Assembly: GCA_029555205.1 (NCBI GenBank)
Contig: JAKPTB010000130.1
Location: 1 to 64,000, forward strand
Direction: 5' to 3'
Length of the DNA stretch: 64,000 nt
Source of the DNA: Bacillota bacterium
Lineage (GTDB): Bacteria; Bacillota; Desulfotomaculia; Desulfotomaculales; Pelotomaculaceae
A model generated the notes under the pieces. The model saw nothing but the letters and a program-made list of their open reading frames with translations, was not told where the DNA came from and searched no databases. The translations under genes and the position numbers were made by a program. Below, piece by piece: positions 1 through 8,419 of the stretch; the first letter of the stretch is position 1, and each line of letters begins with the position of its first letter.

Positions 1-512
1 CCCAGTTCCAGGTAAAGCCGGTCTTTCGTACTTTCCCGGCCGGGAACGGCAGCCAGGATTACATAGATCCGGCCCTCTTCTTCCACCAGTTGTTCGTCCT
101 GGATTTTCCAGCCGTTTCCAGCTAGCCAGAATCTTAAATCTCCTGCATCTACCATGGGTTGGAGCACCAGCCTGGAGCATTGCTTCAAAACCTGGGGAGC
201 AGCCGCCAGGATCTCCCGGATGGTGTTTCCACCCATCCCCGCCAGCACCAGGACATCAGCTTCGCCTGGTTTCAGCACCTGCAGTCCGTCCCCCAGCCTG
301 AGTTCGATCCGGCCGTCCAATCCGTGCTCCTTGATTTTGATCCCCGCCGAGCGGAAGGGCCCTTCTTTTACATCCGTGGCTATAACCCGCCGGCAAATAC
401 CCGCCTTTACCAGGTAAACAGGCAGATGGGCATGGTCGGTGCCGATGTCGGCAACAACGCTTCCGGCCGGCACGTAAGCCGCCAGTGCGGCCAGGCGCCC
501 GCTTAGTTCCAT
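1..512 (-). CDS. trmK: tRNA (adenine(22)-N(1))-methyltransferase TrmK, C-terminus off the window
   Basis: Partial gene: the first 170 codons are present and the rest lies beyond base 1. The translation begins MELSGRLAALAAYVPAGSVV and continues with the SAM-binding loop ADIGTDHAHLPVYLV, the acidic ATDVKEGP strand and the conserved LAGMGG motif near residue 96, the pattern of the TrmK (YqfN) family, a class I Rossmann methyltransferase. From family knowledge it methylates N1 of A22 in tRNA, in the cytoplasm. The ATG at 512 follows an AAGGAG ribosome site by six bases. The gene is commonly next to sigA and dnaG in Firmicutes; that side is not visible here. TrmK is the best family fit; the missing C-terminus prevents a full-length check. 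Confidence 0.88.
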   Translation of the reverse strand, partial: MELSGRLAALAAYVPAGSVVADIGTDHAHLPVYLVKAGICRRVIATDVKEGPFRSAGIKIKEHGLDGRIELRLGDGLQVLKPGEADVLVLAGMGGNTIREILAAAPQVLKQCSRLVLQPMVDAGDLRFWLAGNGWKIQDEQLVEEEGRIYVILAAVPGRESTKDRLYLEL

Positions 513-544
513 AAAAACTCCTTGGTAATCTATGCTTTAGAACC

Positions 545-573
545 AGTATAGTCCATTTTGTCTAAAAAAACAA
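545..573 (-). promoter_or_regulatory. Putative sigma-A promoter of trmK
   Basis: Minus strand: TTGTTT (573-568), 17-base spacer, TATACT (550-545), about 33 bases upstream of the trmK ATG. The -10 is good and the -35 moderate. Confidence 0.5.
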
Positions 574-760
574 ACTTATAAAGCACCCCTGCAAGAGAAC
601 GGCCCTGTTATACAAGCCTCATGCCACCTAGGTAGTGGTTGAGAATTAATTGAAGGGGGCACGCAAGATGATGATTTATTAAAAAAATTTTAACGGGTTA
701 CGATTTTTTCTAAAAAAATCCGCCCTGTGGGGCAACCTTTTCAGGCGTGTTTTATGTTAG

Positions 761-790
761 TTGACTTGCTCCAGTGATGAATTGTATTAT
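761..790 (+). promoter_or_regulatory. Putative sigma-A promoter for the zincin-like gene
   Basis: TTGACT (761-766), 18-base spacer, TATTAT (785-790), giving a leader of roughly 130 bases before the ATG at 925. The rest of the 513-924 gap is AT-rich; I see no other gene in it. Confidence 0.5.
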
Positions 791-924
791 GGAGTAACAA
801 AAAAGACATTTCTAATTGGACATCCATGCCGCTGACACGGCCCCGGCAGGGGTTGTAAATCTCTATTTTCAGAGTGAGAAAAAACAACTCTGTCCTGACG
901 GGATTCTATCGGAGGTACTCAAAG

Positions 925-1332
925 ATGGGTGATAAAACCAGAAATAAAAAGTACCGGATCCTCCCCAAAAGGATAGCCTCCCTTTCCCTGGATGAGTTTG
1001 AATCCCTGGCTACAGCCCTGATTGACAGGATTCCGGAAAGGCTTTGTTCAGAACTTAACGGCGGCTTTCTGCTGCTGCCCGAGGTAAAAAAAGACGGGGA
1101 TTTTTATATCATGGGTGAATACGTGGAAGACGAGATCATGGGCTGTTCGATTATCCTTTATTACGGCTCTTTCGTTCAATTGCTGGAAGATAGCAGTCCC
1201 GGGGAATGGGAGAAGGAACTGTGGGACACCATCGTGCATGAACTCCGTCATCACCTGGAATCACTGGCGGGGGTGGACAATCTGGTCAGGGAAGAGATGG
1301 CCGAGCTCGAGGCCTACTACAAAAAACATTAA
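925..1332 (+). CDS. Zincin-like metallopeptidase family protein
   Basis: A 135-residue acidic protein. Near the C-terminus it carries HELRHHLESLAGVD, which fits the HExxHxxGxxD zinc-binding signature of the small zincin-like metallopeptidase family (PF06262 type). The spacing is slightly longer than the strict motif, so activity is uncertain and no substrate is known for the family. There is no signal peptide, so it is probably cytoplasmic. The ATG at 925 is preferred because GGAGG sits nine bases upstream; a longer frame from 874 lacks a ribosome site. rqcH starts 29 bases after the stop, so the two are probably cotranscribed. Family placement is fairly secure; function is not. Confidence 0.72.
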   Translation: MGDKTRNKKYRILPKRIASLSLDEFESLATALIDRIPERLCSELNGGFLLLPEVKKDGDFYIMGEYVEDEIMGCSIILYYGSFVQLLEDSSPGEWEKELWDTIVHELRHHLESLAGVDNLVREEMAELEAYYKKH

Positions 1333-1361
1333 ATCATTAATAAGAACCTGGAGGAAAAAAC

Positions 1362-3185
1362 ATGCCCTTTGACGGTCTTGTTCTGGCAGCCGTTCAAAAC
1401 GAACTGGAAAACAAAATGGCCGGCGCCCGCATCGAAAGGATCTACCAGCCCCATAAAGATGAACTCATCCTTCTGCTGCACCGGCCGGGGAACCGGCAGC
1501 GGCTGGTTCTTTCAGCCAACGCCCGGAACGCCAGGGTTCACCTGACGGATGTCTCCAGGGAAAACCCCATTACTCCGCCCCTTTTCTGCATGGTCCTGCG
1601 CAAACACCTGGAAGGTGGGCGCATTCTTCATTTCGAGCAGGCCGGGCTGGAGCGGGTGCTGATCATCAGAATTGACTCCCGGGACGAGCTGGGCAACCCC
1701 TCGGAAAAGCATTTAATCTGCGAGATTATGGGCAAACACAGCAACATCCTGCTGGTGGATGCTTCCACAGGAACTATTATTGACGGCATCAAACGCTACT
1801 CCCACATTGTCAGCAGGCACCGGGAAGTCCTGCCCGGCCGCCCCTACCTCGCCCCGCCGGCCCAGGGGAAGAGCAACCCTTTAAACTTGACCGAGGAGGA
1901 GTTCCGGCTGATCTGCCTTGAATCTCCCCTGGATACGACCCTTGTGGAACTGCTTCAGAAAAACTTCGAGGGGCTCAGCACCCTCACCTGCAGGGAAATT
2001 GTTTATAGAGCCAATCTCCCGCTGGAAACCCTGCTGGACCACTGCGGAGATTATGAACTAAGATCCCTGTGGAAAGCCCTTCAGGGGGTGATAGCTCCCG
2101 CAGCCCGGGGGATTTTTACCCCCTGCCTGCTTACCGGGCCGAAGGGGGAACCAGTGGACTTCGCCGCCCTGGATCTGCATCATACGGAATGGAGCAGAAG
2201 GCACGGGGAAATGAACTTCCTGCTCGACGTTTTTTATACCACCAGGGAGAAGATTCAGCGATTCAACAAGGACAAAAAGGAGCTCTCCACCTTTCTGAGC
2301 AAAGAGCTCGCCCGTCTGGAAAAAAAGCTCTCCATTTATACAGAAAGCCTCGCTGAAACCGCCGGAGCCGAAAAAATGAGACTTTACGGTGAATTACTCT
2401 CCGCTAACTTGTACCGCCTGAAGCAGGGGAATACGGAAGTTGCTCTGGAAAACTATTACCAGGAAGACAATCCCCTTGTTGTCATCCCCCTGGATCCCCA
2501 GCTCACTCCATCGGAAAACTGCCAGGCTTATTTCAAAAAGTACGAAAAGGCCAAAAAGACCCGCCTGGCTGTGGAAGCAAGGATCGATCAGGCCCGGGAA
2601 GAACTGGGCTACCTGGAAGGGGTCAAAACGGCCCTGGAGCAGGCCGGTGACCCGGATGAACTGGCTGAAGTCCGGCAGGAACTCGTGGAACAGGGTTATC
2701 TAAAACCCCTGCCACCCCTGCCGGGGGCAAAAAAGGCTAAAAAGGCGAAAAAGGAGAGGCATATTCCGAAACCCAGCGCCTTTTGCTCTTCCGACGGCTT
2801 TATGCTCTTTGTCGGCAAAAACAACAAGCAAAACGATTATCTGACCCTTAAGCTGGCCAGGGATGAGGATATCTGGCTGCATACCCGGGAGATCCCCGGC
2901 GCCCACGTGATTATCCGGACGGAGGGAAAAGAGGTTCCCCCTTCGACCCTGGCGGAAGCCGCCGGGTTGGCGGCTTTTTTCAGTAAGGCCAGGGGCTCGA
3001 AAAAGGTGCCGGTGGACTACACCCTTAAAAAACACGTCCATAAACCCAGGGGCGCGCGGCCGGGTATGGTTATCTACGAGAATCAGAAAACCATCATGGC
3101 CGTGCCCGACAGGGAAGCGGCAGAAAGACTGGCTGTCCGGGAATCTGGCCGGAGCGGCACGGCCGAAGAAACCCTTTATGACTGA
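1362..3185 (+). CDS. rqcH: Rqc2 homolog RqcH (NFACT protein), ribosome quality control
   Basis: A 607-residue NFACT-family protein, formerly annotated as fibronectin-binding protein A. NFACT-N occupies roughly residues 4-180, a helix-hairpin-helix and long charged coiled coil run about 190-430, a lysine-rich linker (KKAKKAKKERH) is near 465, and the NFACT-R (DUF814) domain is at about 475-590 with the typical DIWLHTREIPGAHVII strand. In Bacillus, RqcH binds stalled 50S subunits carrying peptidyl-tRNA and recruits tRNA-Ala to add C-terminal alanine tails that mark the nascent chain for degradation. The ATG at 1362 follows GGAGG by seven bases. Length and domain order are normal. It converges on pyrE, with no clear terminator in the 105-base gap. 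Confidence 0.93.
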   Translation: MPFDGLVLAAVQNELENKMAGARIERIYQPHKDELILLLHRPGNRQRLVLSANARNARVHLTDVSRENPITPPLFCMVLRKHLEGGRILHFEQAGLERVLIIRIDSRDELGNPSEKHLICEIMGKHSNILLVDASTGTIIDGIKRYSHIVSRHREVLPGRPYLAPPAQGKSNPLNLTEEEFRLICLESPLDTTLVELLQKNFEGLSTLTCREIVYRANLPLETLLDHCGDYELRSLWKALQGVIAPAARGIFTPCLLTGPKGEPVDFAALDLHHTEWSRRHGEMNFLLDVFYTTREKIQRFNKDKKELSTFLSKELARLEKKLSIYTESLAETAGAEKMRLYGELLSANLYRLKQGNTEVALENYYQEDNPLVVIPLDPQLTPSENCQAYFKKYEKAKKTRLAVEARIDQAREELGYLEGVKTALEQAGDPDELAEVRQELVEQGYLKPLPPLPGAKKAKKAKKERHIPKPSAFCSSDGFMLFVGKNNKQNDYLTLKLARDEDIWLHTREIPGAHVIIRTEGKEVPPSTLAEAAGLAAFFSKARGSKKVPVDYTLKKHVHKPRGARPGMVIYENQKTIMAVPDREAAERLAVRESGRSGTAEETLYD

Positions 3186-3290
3186 ACCCGGCGGCATTTA
3201 TCTCACAGGGTATGGGTATGCGGCGTTTCTGCCCTGCAAAATGCCGGCTTAACGCTCTTTCACTCCTACCGCATTTTGTTTAAGTTTCGT

Positions 3291-3866
3291 TCAAAGGTTT
3301 CTGCTGCCGGGTTTCACGGCCGGAATGCCACTTTTGCAAAGCGGGCAGTCTTCGGGAGCATAGGAAGCAACCTTCGTGGTCAACAGCGCTTCCGTGCGCA
3401 CGCCCAGCTTTGCCGTGCCACCACTGCGGTCCACCAGGACACCGGCGCCCGCCACTTCGCCGCCCAGGTTGCGAACCACTTCAATAACCTCCCTGACCGA
3501 GCCGCCGGTGGTGATTACGTCCTCCACCACCAGCACCCTTTCCCCCGGCTCCAGGGAAAAGCCCCGCCTTAATCTCATTACACCGTTTTCCCTTTCCGTG
3601 AATAGGCTCCGGGCACCCAGGGCCCGGGCCACCTCGTAGGACACGATGATGCCTCCCATGGCCGGACCGATGACGGTGGTGATTCCCTCGCCGCTAAAGC
3701 GGGCGGCCAGTTCCCGGCAGAGCATCTCCGTGTATTTGGGGTGCTGTAAAACCAGGGCACACTGGAAATACTGGTCGCCGTGCCGGCCGGAAGTCAGCAG
3801 GAAATGGCCCCTGAGCAGGGCTCCGCTACGCTCAAAAATAGATTGGACTTCAGCTTCTGTCAGCAT
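3291..3866 (-). CDS. pyrE: Orotate phosphoribosyltransferase
   Basis: A 191-residue type I phosphoribosyltransferase. The PRPP-binding motif VLVVEDVITTGGS is at about residues 112-124, preceded by the IGPAMGGIIVSYEVA loop. PyrE joins orotate to PRPP to form OMP, the fifth step of UMP synthesis. The ATG at 3866 has AGAGGTG eight bases upstream. Unlike the other pyr genes, it lies about 5.4 kb beyond pyrF, separated by a hydrolase gene and two surface-protein genes on the same strand. I found no PyrR-binding sequence in its own 359-base leader, so its regulation may differ or depend on distant read-through. A C-terminal CPLCKSGIPAV segment is an extra, possibly metal-binding, tail. Confidence 0.95.
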   Translation of the reverse strand: MLTEAEVQSIFERSGALLRGHFLLTSGRHGDQYFQCALVLQHPKYTEMLCRELAARFSGEGITTVIGPAMGGIIVSYEVARALGARSLFTERENGVMRLRRGFSLEPGERVLVVEDVITTGGSVREVIEVVRNLGGEVAGAGVLVDRSGGTAKLGVRTEALLTTKVASYAPEDCPLCKSGIPAVKPGSRNL

Positions 3867-4146
3867 TTAAAACACCTCTTCTTCTTTTTAGAGCCGGTTA
3901 AAGCATCTTTTTTATACCCGGGCCGCAAGTCAGCCTGTCCTAAGGGAGAGATTACAACGGCCGGTAAAATAATAAATTTGTTTTCACGGCCTTCCTCTTA
4001 ATGAATTATCCCTTTAAGGGTCAGCTTTTAAGCGCCATAATAATTACTATTATACATTTAACAATAAGCGTTCTGATCCTTTAATCTTTGACCTGTGAAA
4101 AATATTGGCCCAGAACGGCTGTACAATATCCCGGAGCAAAGGGAAA

Positions 4147-4192
4147 CCCGCGAGTATTTTCGCGGGCTCTGCGGGAGGCCTCCCGGCCTCCC
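4147..4192 (-). terminator. Tandem GC hairpins downstream of the namZ-like gene
   Basis: Two adjacent perfect inverted repeats: CCCGCGA/TCGCGGG (4147-4153 with 4160-4166) and GGGAGGCC/GGCCTCCC (4173-4180 with 4185-4192, TCCC loop). They lie 34-79 bases past the stop of the minus-strand muramidase gene. No strong U-run follows, so this may be an mRNA 3-prime end or a partial terminator. The rest of the 3867-4225 gap is AT-rich and shows no gene. Confidence 0.45.
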
Positions 4193-4225
4193 CGTTGCTC
4201 ATTTAGATAAAGCTGTTTTAAGGTT

Positions 4226-5794
4226 TTAATTAATGGCCACAGATCTTGCCTCCGGATCCCAGTGGACTGCCGCGCCGAGGTACTCGCCCACATAGCGTAC
4301 GGGGATCATGGTGCGGTCGTTTCTGATAACCGGACTGGTATCCATTCTCTTTGTTTGTCCGTTGACGACGGCCATGGGTGTGTTTATTTTAAAGAAAAGG
4401 GTCGTTTCCTGTTTTGAAATGGTGATGGATTGATCCCCGGGGTTCCATTCCACCACGGCGCCCAGAGCCTCTACAATAGCCCTCAGGGGCACCATCAGCC
4501 GGTCATTTTCGTCAATGTAAGGTGGGGAATCAAAGGCCACAGGATTTCCCCCAACCAGGACCGCGATTTGCTCCTTTGTTTCCCTTCCGGTCTCCAGGCC
4601 GTCCCTGCCGTAAATCAGGTAATTTTCCCTTTCCTTTTTAAACTGGTTCAGGCCCGGGGTATAGTTTGCTTCTATCTGTTGGGGTGAAAGCCCTGCTTCC
4701 AGGTACTGCCCGATTTTATCCGTTCCCATAATTTTGTCGAACATGACTACCGTCTGGCCGCTCTTGGGAACGGTAAACTGGTTTAAGGAACGGGCGTAGG
4801 CCAGGGCGTAAATACCGGTTTTGGCCGGGTTAAAGGTATGATAGTCCTCAATCTTCAAGCGGACTCCCCCTTCCTCTCCCCTGTTTTCCGGGATAAAAAC
4901 CACTCCGGGCAGCCCCGCCTGATTCAGCAAATCCGCAAACTCCTGGGAATCTATGCCCTTGCCGCCAATCCACTTGAATTTATCGGCTTGATGGATGCCG
5001 GTTCCTTCCCCCAGTCCGGTGGCCATATAGCCGAATACGGAATCAATGTCCGGAATATTCGGGGACGTCTGGACCCAGGGCAGCCCCGTATCCTGGAAAA
5101 CCATATCCCTGGTGTAGCCTTCCATGGGCACCACTACAAGGTCGGCGCCAATTTTCCGGTTATAAAACAGGGCCAGTTCACCGGCAGTCATTCCGTGGGC
5201 CATGGGCAGGTTATCGACACCTACAAAGGTAATGAAGGGATCCTCCAGCACCGGACCTTCAACAATCGTTCCGCCTACCGGGTTCGGCCGGTCAAGCACC
5301 ACAATTGTCTTATTGTATTTTTGGGCTGCCTGCATACAGTAATTCAATGTCGACATATAGGTATAGGACCTGGCCCCGATATCCTGGATATCAAAAAGCA
5401 GCAAATCAATATCCCTCAACATTTCTTCGGTGGGCATTCTGGTTTGACCATACAAGCTGTAGACAGGTATGCCCAGTTTGCTGTGGGTATAAGACTCTAC
5501 ATATTCCCCAGCCCTGGCGGTTCCGTCAATGCCGTGCTCCGGTCCGTAGAGCGCCACCAGACGGGTTGAAGGGTCTTCTGCCAGCAGGTCAATGGTGCTC
5601 CTACCCTGCCTGGTTACACCGCTTTGGTTTGTAACCAGGCCCACTTTCCTGCCTTCAATCAAATAGTGATATTCAGACATCAACTGCTCATTGCCCAGCT
5701 TCACCACAGGGACTGACTGGCTGGCTTCAAGCAGCCCCGCGCCGGCAATTACAGCACATATTAACAGTAAAACTACAGTGTTTCTCAGTTTCAT
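4226..5794 (-). CDS. Secreted DUF1343/NamZ-type exo-beta-N-acetylmuramidase with a copper-amine-oxidase-like stalk domain
   Basis: A 522-residue exported protein. Residues 1-25 form a signal peptide (hydrophobic VVLLLICAVIAGAG). Residues about 45-405 match DUF1343, with GLVTNQSGVTRQGRSTIDLL, YGPEHGIDGTARAGEY and FDIQDIGARSYTYM, the family that includes NamZ (GH171), which releases terminal MurNAc from peptidoglycan fragments. Residues about 410-522 are a copper-amine-oxidase N-terminal-like domain (LMVPLRAIVEALGAVVEW, then MIPVRYVGEYLGAAVHWDP), a common wall-associated module in Clostridia. The same module ends the neighbouring FN3 protein. The ATG at 5794 has AAGGAG upstream. It is probably in one transcript with the FN3 gene 77 bases before it. 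The enzyme family is clear; the substrate in this organism is inferred. Confidence 0.85.
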   Translation of the reverse strand: MKLRNTVVLLLICAVIAGAGLLEASQSVPVVKLGNEQLMSEYHYLIEGRKVGLVTNQSGVTRQGRSTIDLLAEDPSTRLVALYGPEHGIDGTARAGEYVESYTHSKLGIPVYSLYGQTRMPTEEMLRDIDLLLFDIQDIGARSYTYMSTLNYCMQAAQKYNKTIVVLDRPNPVGGTIVEGPVLEDPFITFVGVDNLPMAHGMTAGELALFYNRKIGADLVVVPMEGYTRDMVFQDTGLPWVQTSPNIPDIDSVFGYMATGLGEGTGIHQADKFKWIGGKGIDSQEFADLLNQAGLPGVVFIPENRGEEGGVRLKIEDYHTFNPAKTGIYALAYARSLNQFTVPKSGQTVVMFDKIMGTDKIGQYLEAGLSPQQIEANYTPGLNQFKKERENYLIYGRDGLETGRETKEQIAVLVGGNPVAFDSPPYIDENDRLMVPLRAIVEALGAVVEWNPGDQSITISKQETTLFFKINTPMAVVNGQTKRMDTSPVIRNDRTMIPVRYVGEYLGAAVHWDPEARSVAIN

Positions 5795-5871
5795 AGGTTC
5801 TCCTTTTCGTCCTTGAAGGGCAGCCGTTCAGAAATCAACTGCAATACCGGAAGTGCAAATTATTAAGGTAA

Positions 5872-7764
5872 TTACGGTGCAGGATAAATTACTGTTACCT
5901 CACTCCGGGCAGGATCCCACTCTACCTGACAGCCCAGATTTTCAGCGATAAACCTTAAGGGAAGCATGGTTCTCCCGGGTAATACAATAATTGGCTTGAC
6001 ATTTGGATTGTTGACATCAATAGCCCTGTACAGGCCGTCTACCATAGCGTAGTTTCTCTCGATCCAGAGTTCAATCCTGGTTCCTTCTAAAGTGATGGTA
6101 ACCTTTCTTTCGTCATTATCCCATTCCACTTTGGCGCCCAGTTCCTCCGCTACGTAACGGATGGGAAGAAGGGTGCGGTCTTCCATGATAAAGGGAGCAG
6201 TATCCATGGTCTTGAGCTTGCCATTGACATAATAGGAAGGGTCACCGATTAAAAGCTTGATGATTATCTCTTCTTCACCGGTGGTTGCGCTGGCTTCGTT
6301 GGAGTACGGGGAGTTCCCGGCTTCGTTGTAAGCCCTGACCCGGTAGTAGTACCTGGTGTCTTCGGCCAGCCCGCTGTTGGTGTAGCTGGTGACGTTCCTC
6401 CCCACCGTGGCTATCTGGCTGTAGCTCCCCCCTGATTTCTTCCGCTCGATCTTGAAGCCGTCTTCATTATCCGATTCATCTTCCCAGGTCAGCTTGATCT
6501 TTGTACTGGAAATGGAAACAGCCTCCAGATCTTCCGGCCTGTCCGGCACGTCTTCGTCTTCACCTGTGACCGCACTGGCCTCGTTGGAGTAAGAAGAGTT
6601 CCCCGCTTCGTTGTAAGCCCTGACCCGGTAGTAATACCTGGTGTCTTCGGCCAGCCCGCTGTTGGTGTATGTGGTGACGTTTTTCCCCACCGTGGCTATC
6701 TGGCTGTAGCTACCCCCGGATTTCTTCCGCTCGATCTTGAACCCGTCTTCATTGTCCGATTCGTCTTCCCAGGTCAGCTTGATCTTTGTAGTCGAAATAG
6801 AAACGGCCTCCAGGTCTTCAGGCCTTTCCGGCACGTCCTCATCTTCCCCTGTAATCGCACTGACTTCGCTGGAGTAAGCTGAGTCACCGGCATCATTATA
6901 GGCCCTCACCCGGTAGTAATACCTGGTGCCGGGGTCCAGCCCGCTGCTGGTATAACTGGTGGCGTTCGCTCCCACTACTGCGATCTGGTTGTAGCTTCCA
7001 CTTGATGTCCTTCTCTCAATCTTGAATCCTTTTTCGTTATCCGACCGGTCTGTCCAGCTCAGGTCAATCCGGGTTGAACTAAATACCGTGGCCTTAAGAT
7101 TAGTGGGCGCTTCGGGTACGGCTTCCCCTGTAATCGCGCTGACTTCGTTGGAGTAAGCTGAAGTCCCTGCATCGTTGTAGGCGCAGACCCGGTAGTAATA
7201 TCTGGTGCCGGGGTCCAGCCCGCTGCTGGTATAACTGGTGGCGTTCGCTCCCACTGCTGCGATCTGGCTGTAGCTTCCACTTGATGTCCTTCTCTCGATC
7301 TTGAATCCTTTTTCGTTATAGGACCGGTCCGTCCAGGTCAGGTCAATCCGGGTTGAACTAACTGCCGTGGCCTTAAGATTACCGGGCGCTTCGGGTACGG
7401 CTTCCCCTGTAGACAGGCTCACCACGTTGGAGTAAGCGGACTCGCCTTCGTCATTATAAGCCTTGACCCTGTAAGAATAAGTAACGCCGGAGAACAGACC
7501 CGTATCGGCAAAGGCCGTAGTGTCCGGCTCAAGGGAAGCAATTTCGGCAAAGCTCCCGGATGAGGTTCTTCGTTCGATGATAAAACCTTTCTCATTGTCA
7601 GACCTGTCAGTCCAGTCTAAATTGATTTGAGAGTCAGAAACAGCGGTTGCTTTTAGATTTGCAGGTGCATTAATCTCGGCTCCCTCTGCTTCCGTCCACC
7701 CTGCTGCGGCAAAAATAAGGCAGCAAAACAAAACTGAGAACAAAAAACGATTCACTTTTTTCAC
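5872..7764 (-). CDS. Secreted protein with five fibronectin type III repeats and a copper-amine-oxidase-like domain
   Basis: A 630-residue exported protein of unknown role. After a signal peptide (residues about 1-28) come five FN3 domains of about 90 residues each, spanning roughly 31-495. Each contains a version of DNEKGFKIERRTSSGSY and ends TRYYYRVRAYNDAG. Domains 2 and 3 are almost identical, as are 4 and 5, suggesting recent internal duplication. Residues about 505-630 hold a copper-amine-oxidase N-terminal-like module with two repeats (LLPIRYVAEELGAKVEWD and MLPLRFIAENLGCQVEWDP). The GTG at 7764 is chosen because GGAGG lies seven bases upstream; an in-frame ATG at 7812 lacks a ribosome site and would put 16 polar residues before the signal peptide. 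It is a likely wall-associated scaffold or adhesin; no catalytic domain is visible. Confidence 0.85.
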   Translation of the reverse strand: MKKVNRFLFSVLFCCLIFAAAGWTEAEGAEINAPANLKATAVSDSQINLDWTDRSDNEKGFIIERRTSSGSFAEIASLEPDTTAFADTGLFSGVTYSYRVKAYNDEGESAYSNVVSLSTGEAVPEAPGNLKATAVSSTRIDLTWTDRSYNEKGFKIERRTSSGSYSQIAAVGANATSYTSSGLDPGTRYYYRVCAYNDAGTSAYSNEVSAITGEAVPEAPTNLKATVFSSTRIDLSWTDRSDNEKGFKIERRTSSGSYNQIAVVGANATSYTSSGLDPGTRYYYRVRAYNDAGDSAYSSEVSAITGEDEDVPERPEDLEAVSISTTKIKLTWEDESDNEDGFKIERKKSGGSYSQIATVGKNVTTYTNSGLAEDTRYYYRVRAYNEAGNSSYSNEASAVTGEDEDVPDRPEDLEAVSISSTKIKLTWEDESDNEDGFKIERKKSGGSYSQIATVGRNVTSYTNSGLAEDTRYYYRVRAYNEAGNSPYSNEASATTGEEEIIIKLLIGDPSYYVNGKLKTMDTAPFIMEDRTLLPIRYVAEELGAKVEWDNDERKVTITLEGTRIELWIERNYAMVDGLYRAIDVNNPNVKPIIVLPGRTMLPLRFIAENLGCQVEWDPARSEVTVIYPAP

Positions 7765-7979
7765 ACCAGCACCTCCATTAGAACAATAGAAATTTTTTAA
7801 GATAGACTTCAATCACCCCTCTTTAATTTTTTAACTGGTTGGTTGACCGGGTAATCCCGGAAAAAGCCTGGTTACAGTCTTTTAAAATACACCGGTAAGA
7901 CACCTGTACACCGGCAACCCGGTCTGAAGACCTCCTTCACCCTGGTAATCCCATTAATTATTGCGCTCCAGCAGGCATG

Positions 7980-8061
7980 GCAGTCTCTAACAGAAACTGC
8001 CCCAAGATAAACACCTGGATTTTTTGCAAGCAACCAAGGGCATTGCAGTCTCTAACAGAAA
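7980..8061. repeat. Two copies of a 17-23 bp direct repeat, 65 bp apart
   Basis: GCAGTCTCTAACAGAAA occurs exactly at 7980-7996 and 8045-8061. Extending left to GGCAT gives 22 of 23 matches. The 65-bp period resembles one CRISPR repeat plus spacer, but only two copies exist and no cas genes are in the window. The rest of the 7765-8419 gap contains small inverted repeats (CACCTGGA/TCCAGGTG around the second copy; CCCAT/ATGGG near 8248) and no gene I can support. Confidence 0.6.
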
Positions 8062-8419
8062 ACTTCCAGGTGATTTCCAGCATATTTCCAGCATTATGAT
8101 TGGAACCAACGGTATCAATATCTGTGACCTCATATATTAGACGAGTAAACAGGCGTTTTAGTTTTCCAGCGGGTCCATTTTTTTAAAATTTAGAAGAAAG
8201 AGCATTATGCTAAAGCAGGTCAAATACTCCTTTTACCTGGTATTCCCATTGTCTATGGGAGATTGAGAGGCGTTTAATAATGAGGTATGGTGGAGGGATT
8301 GCCGGCAAAAAGCTTTCTGCGGCGAAAGCCGGCAAACCCGGTCAAAGAGGCGGAGTGCAGGATATTAAAGGATTTGATCCGGGCCTTGTACTCTACAGCT
8401 CTTATTAGAGCCGGAACAC

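Noticed and set aside
7980-8061. Calling the two-copy repeat a CRISPR array
   Set aside because: Only two copies, the repeat core is short, and no cas genes are present; kept as a repeat only.
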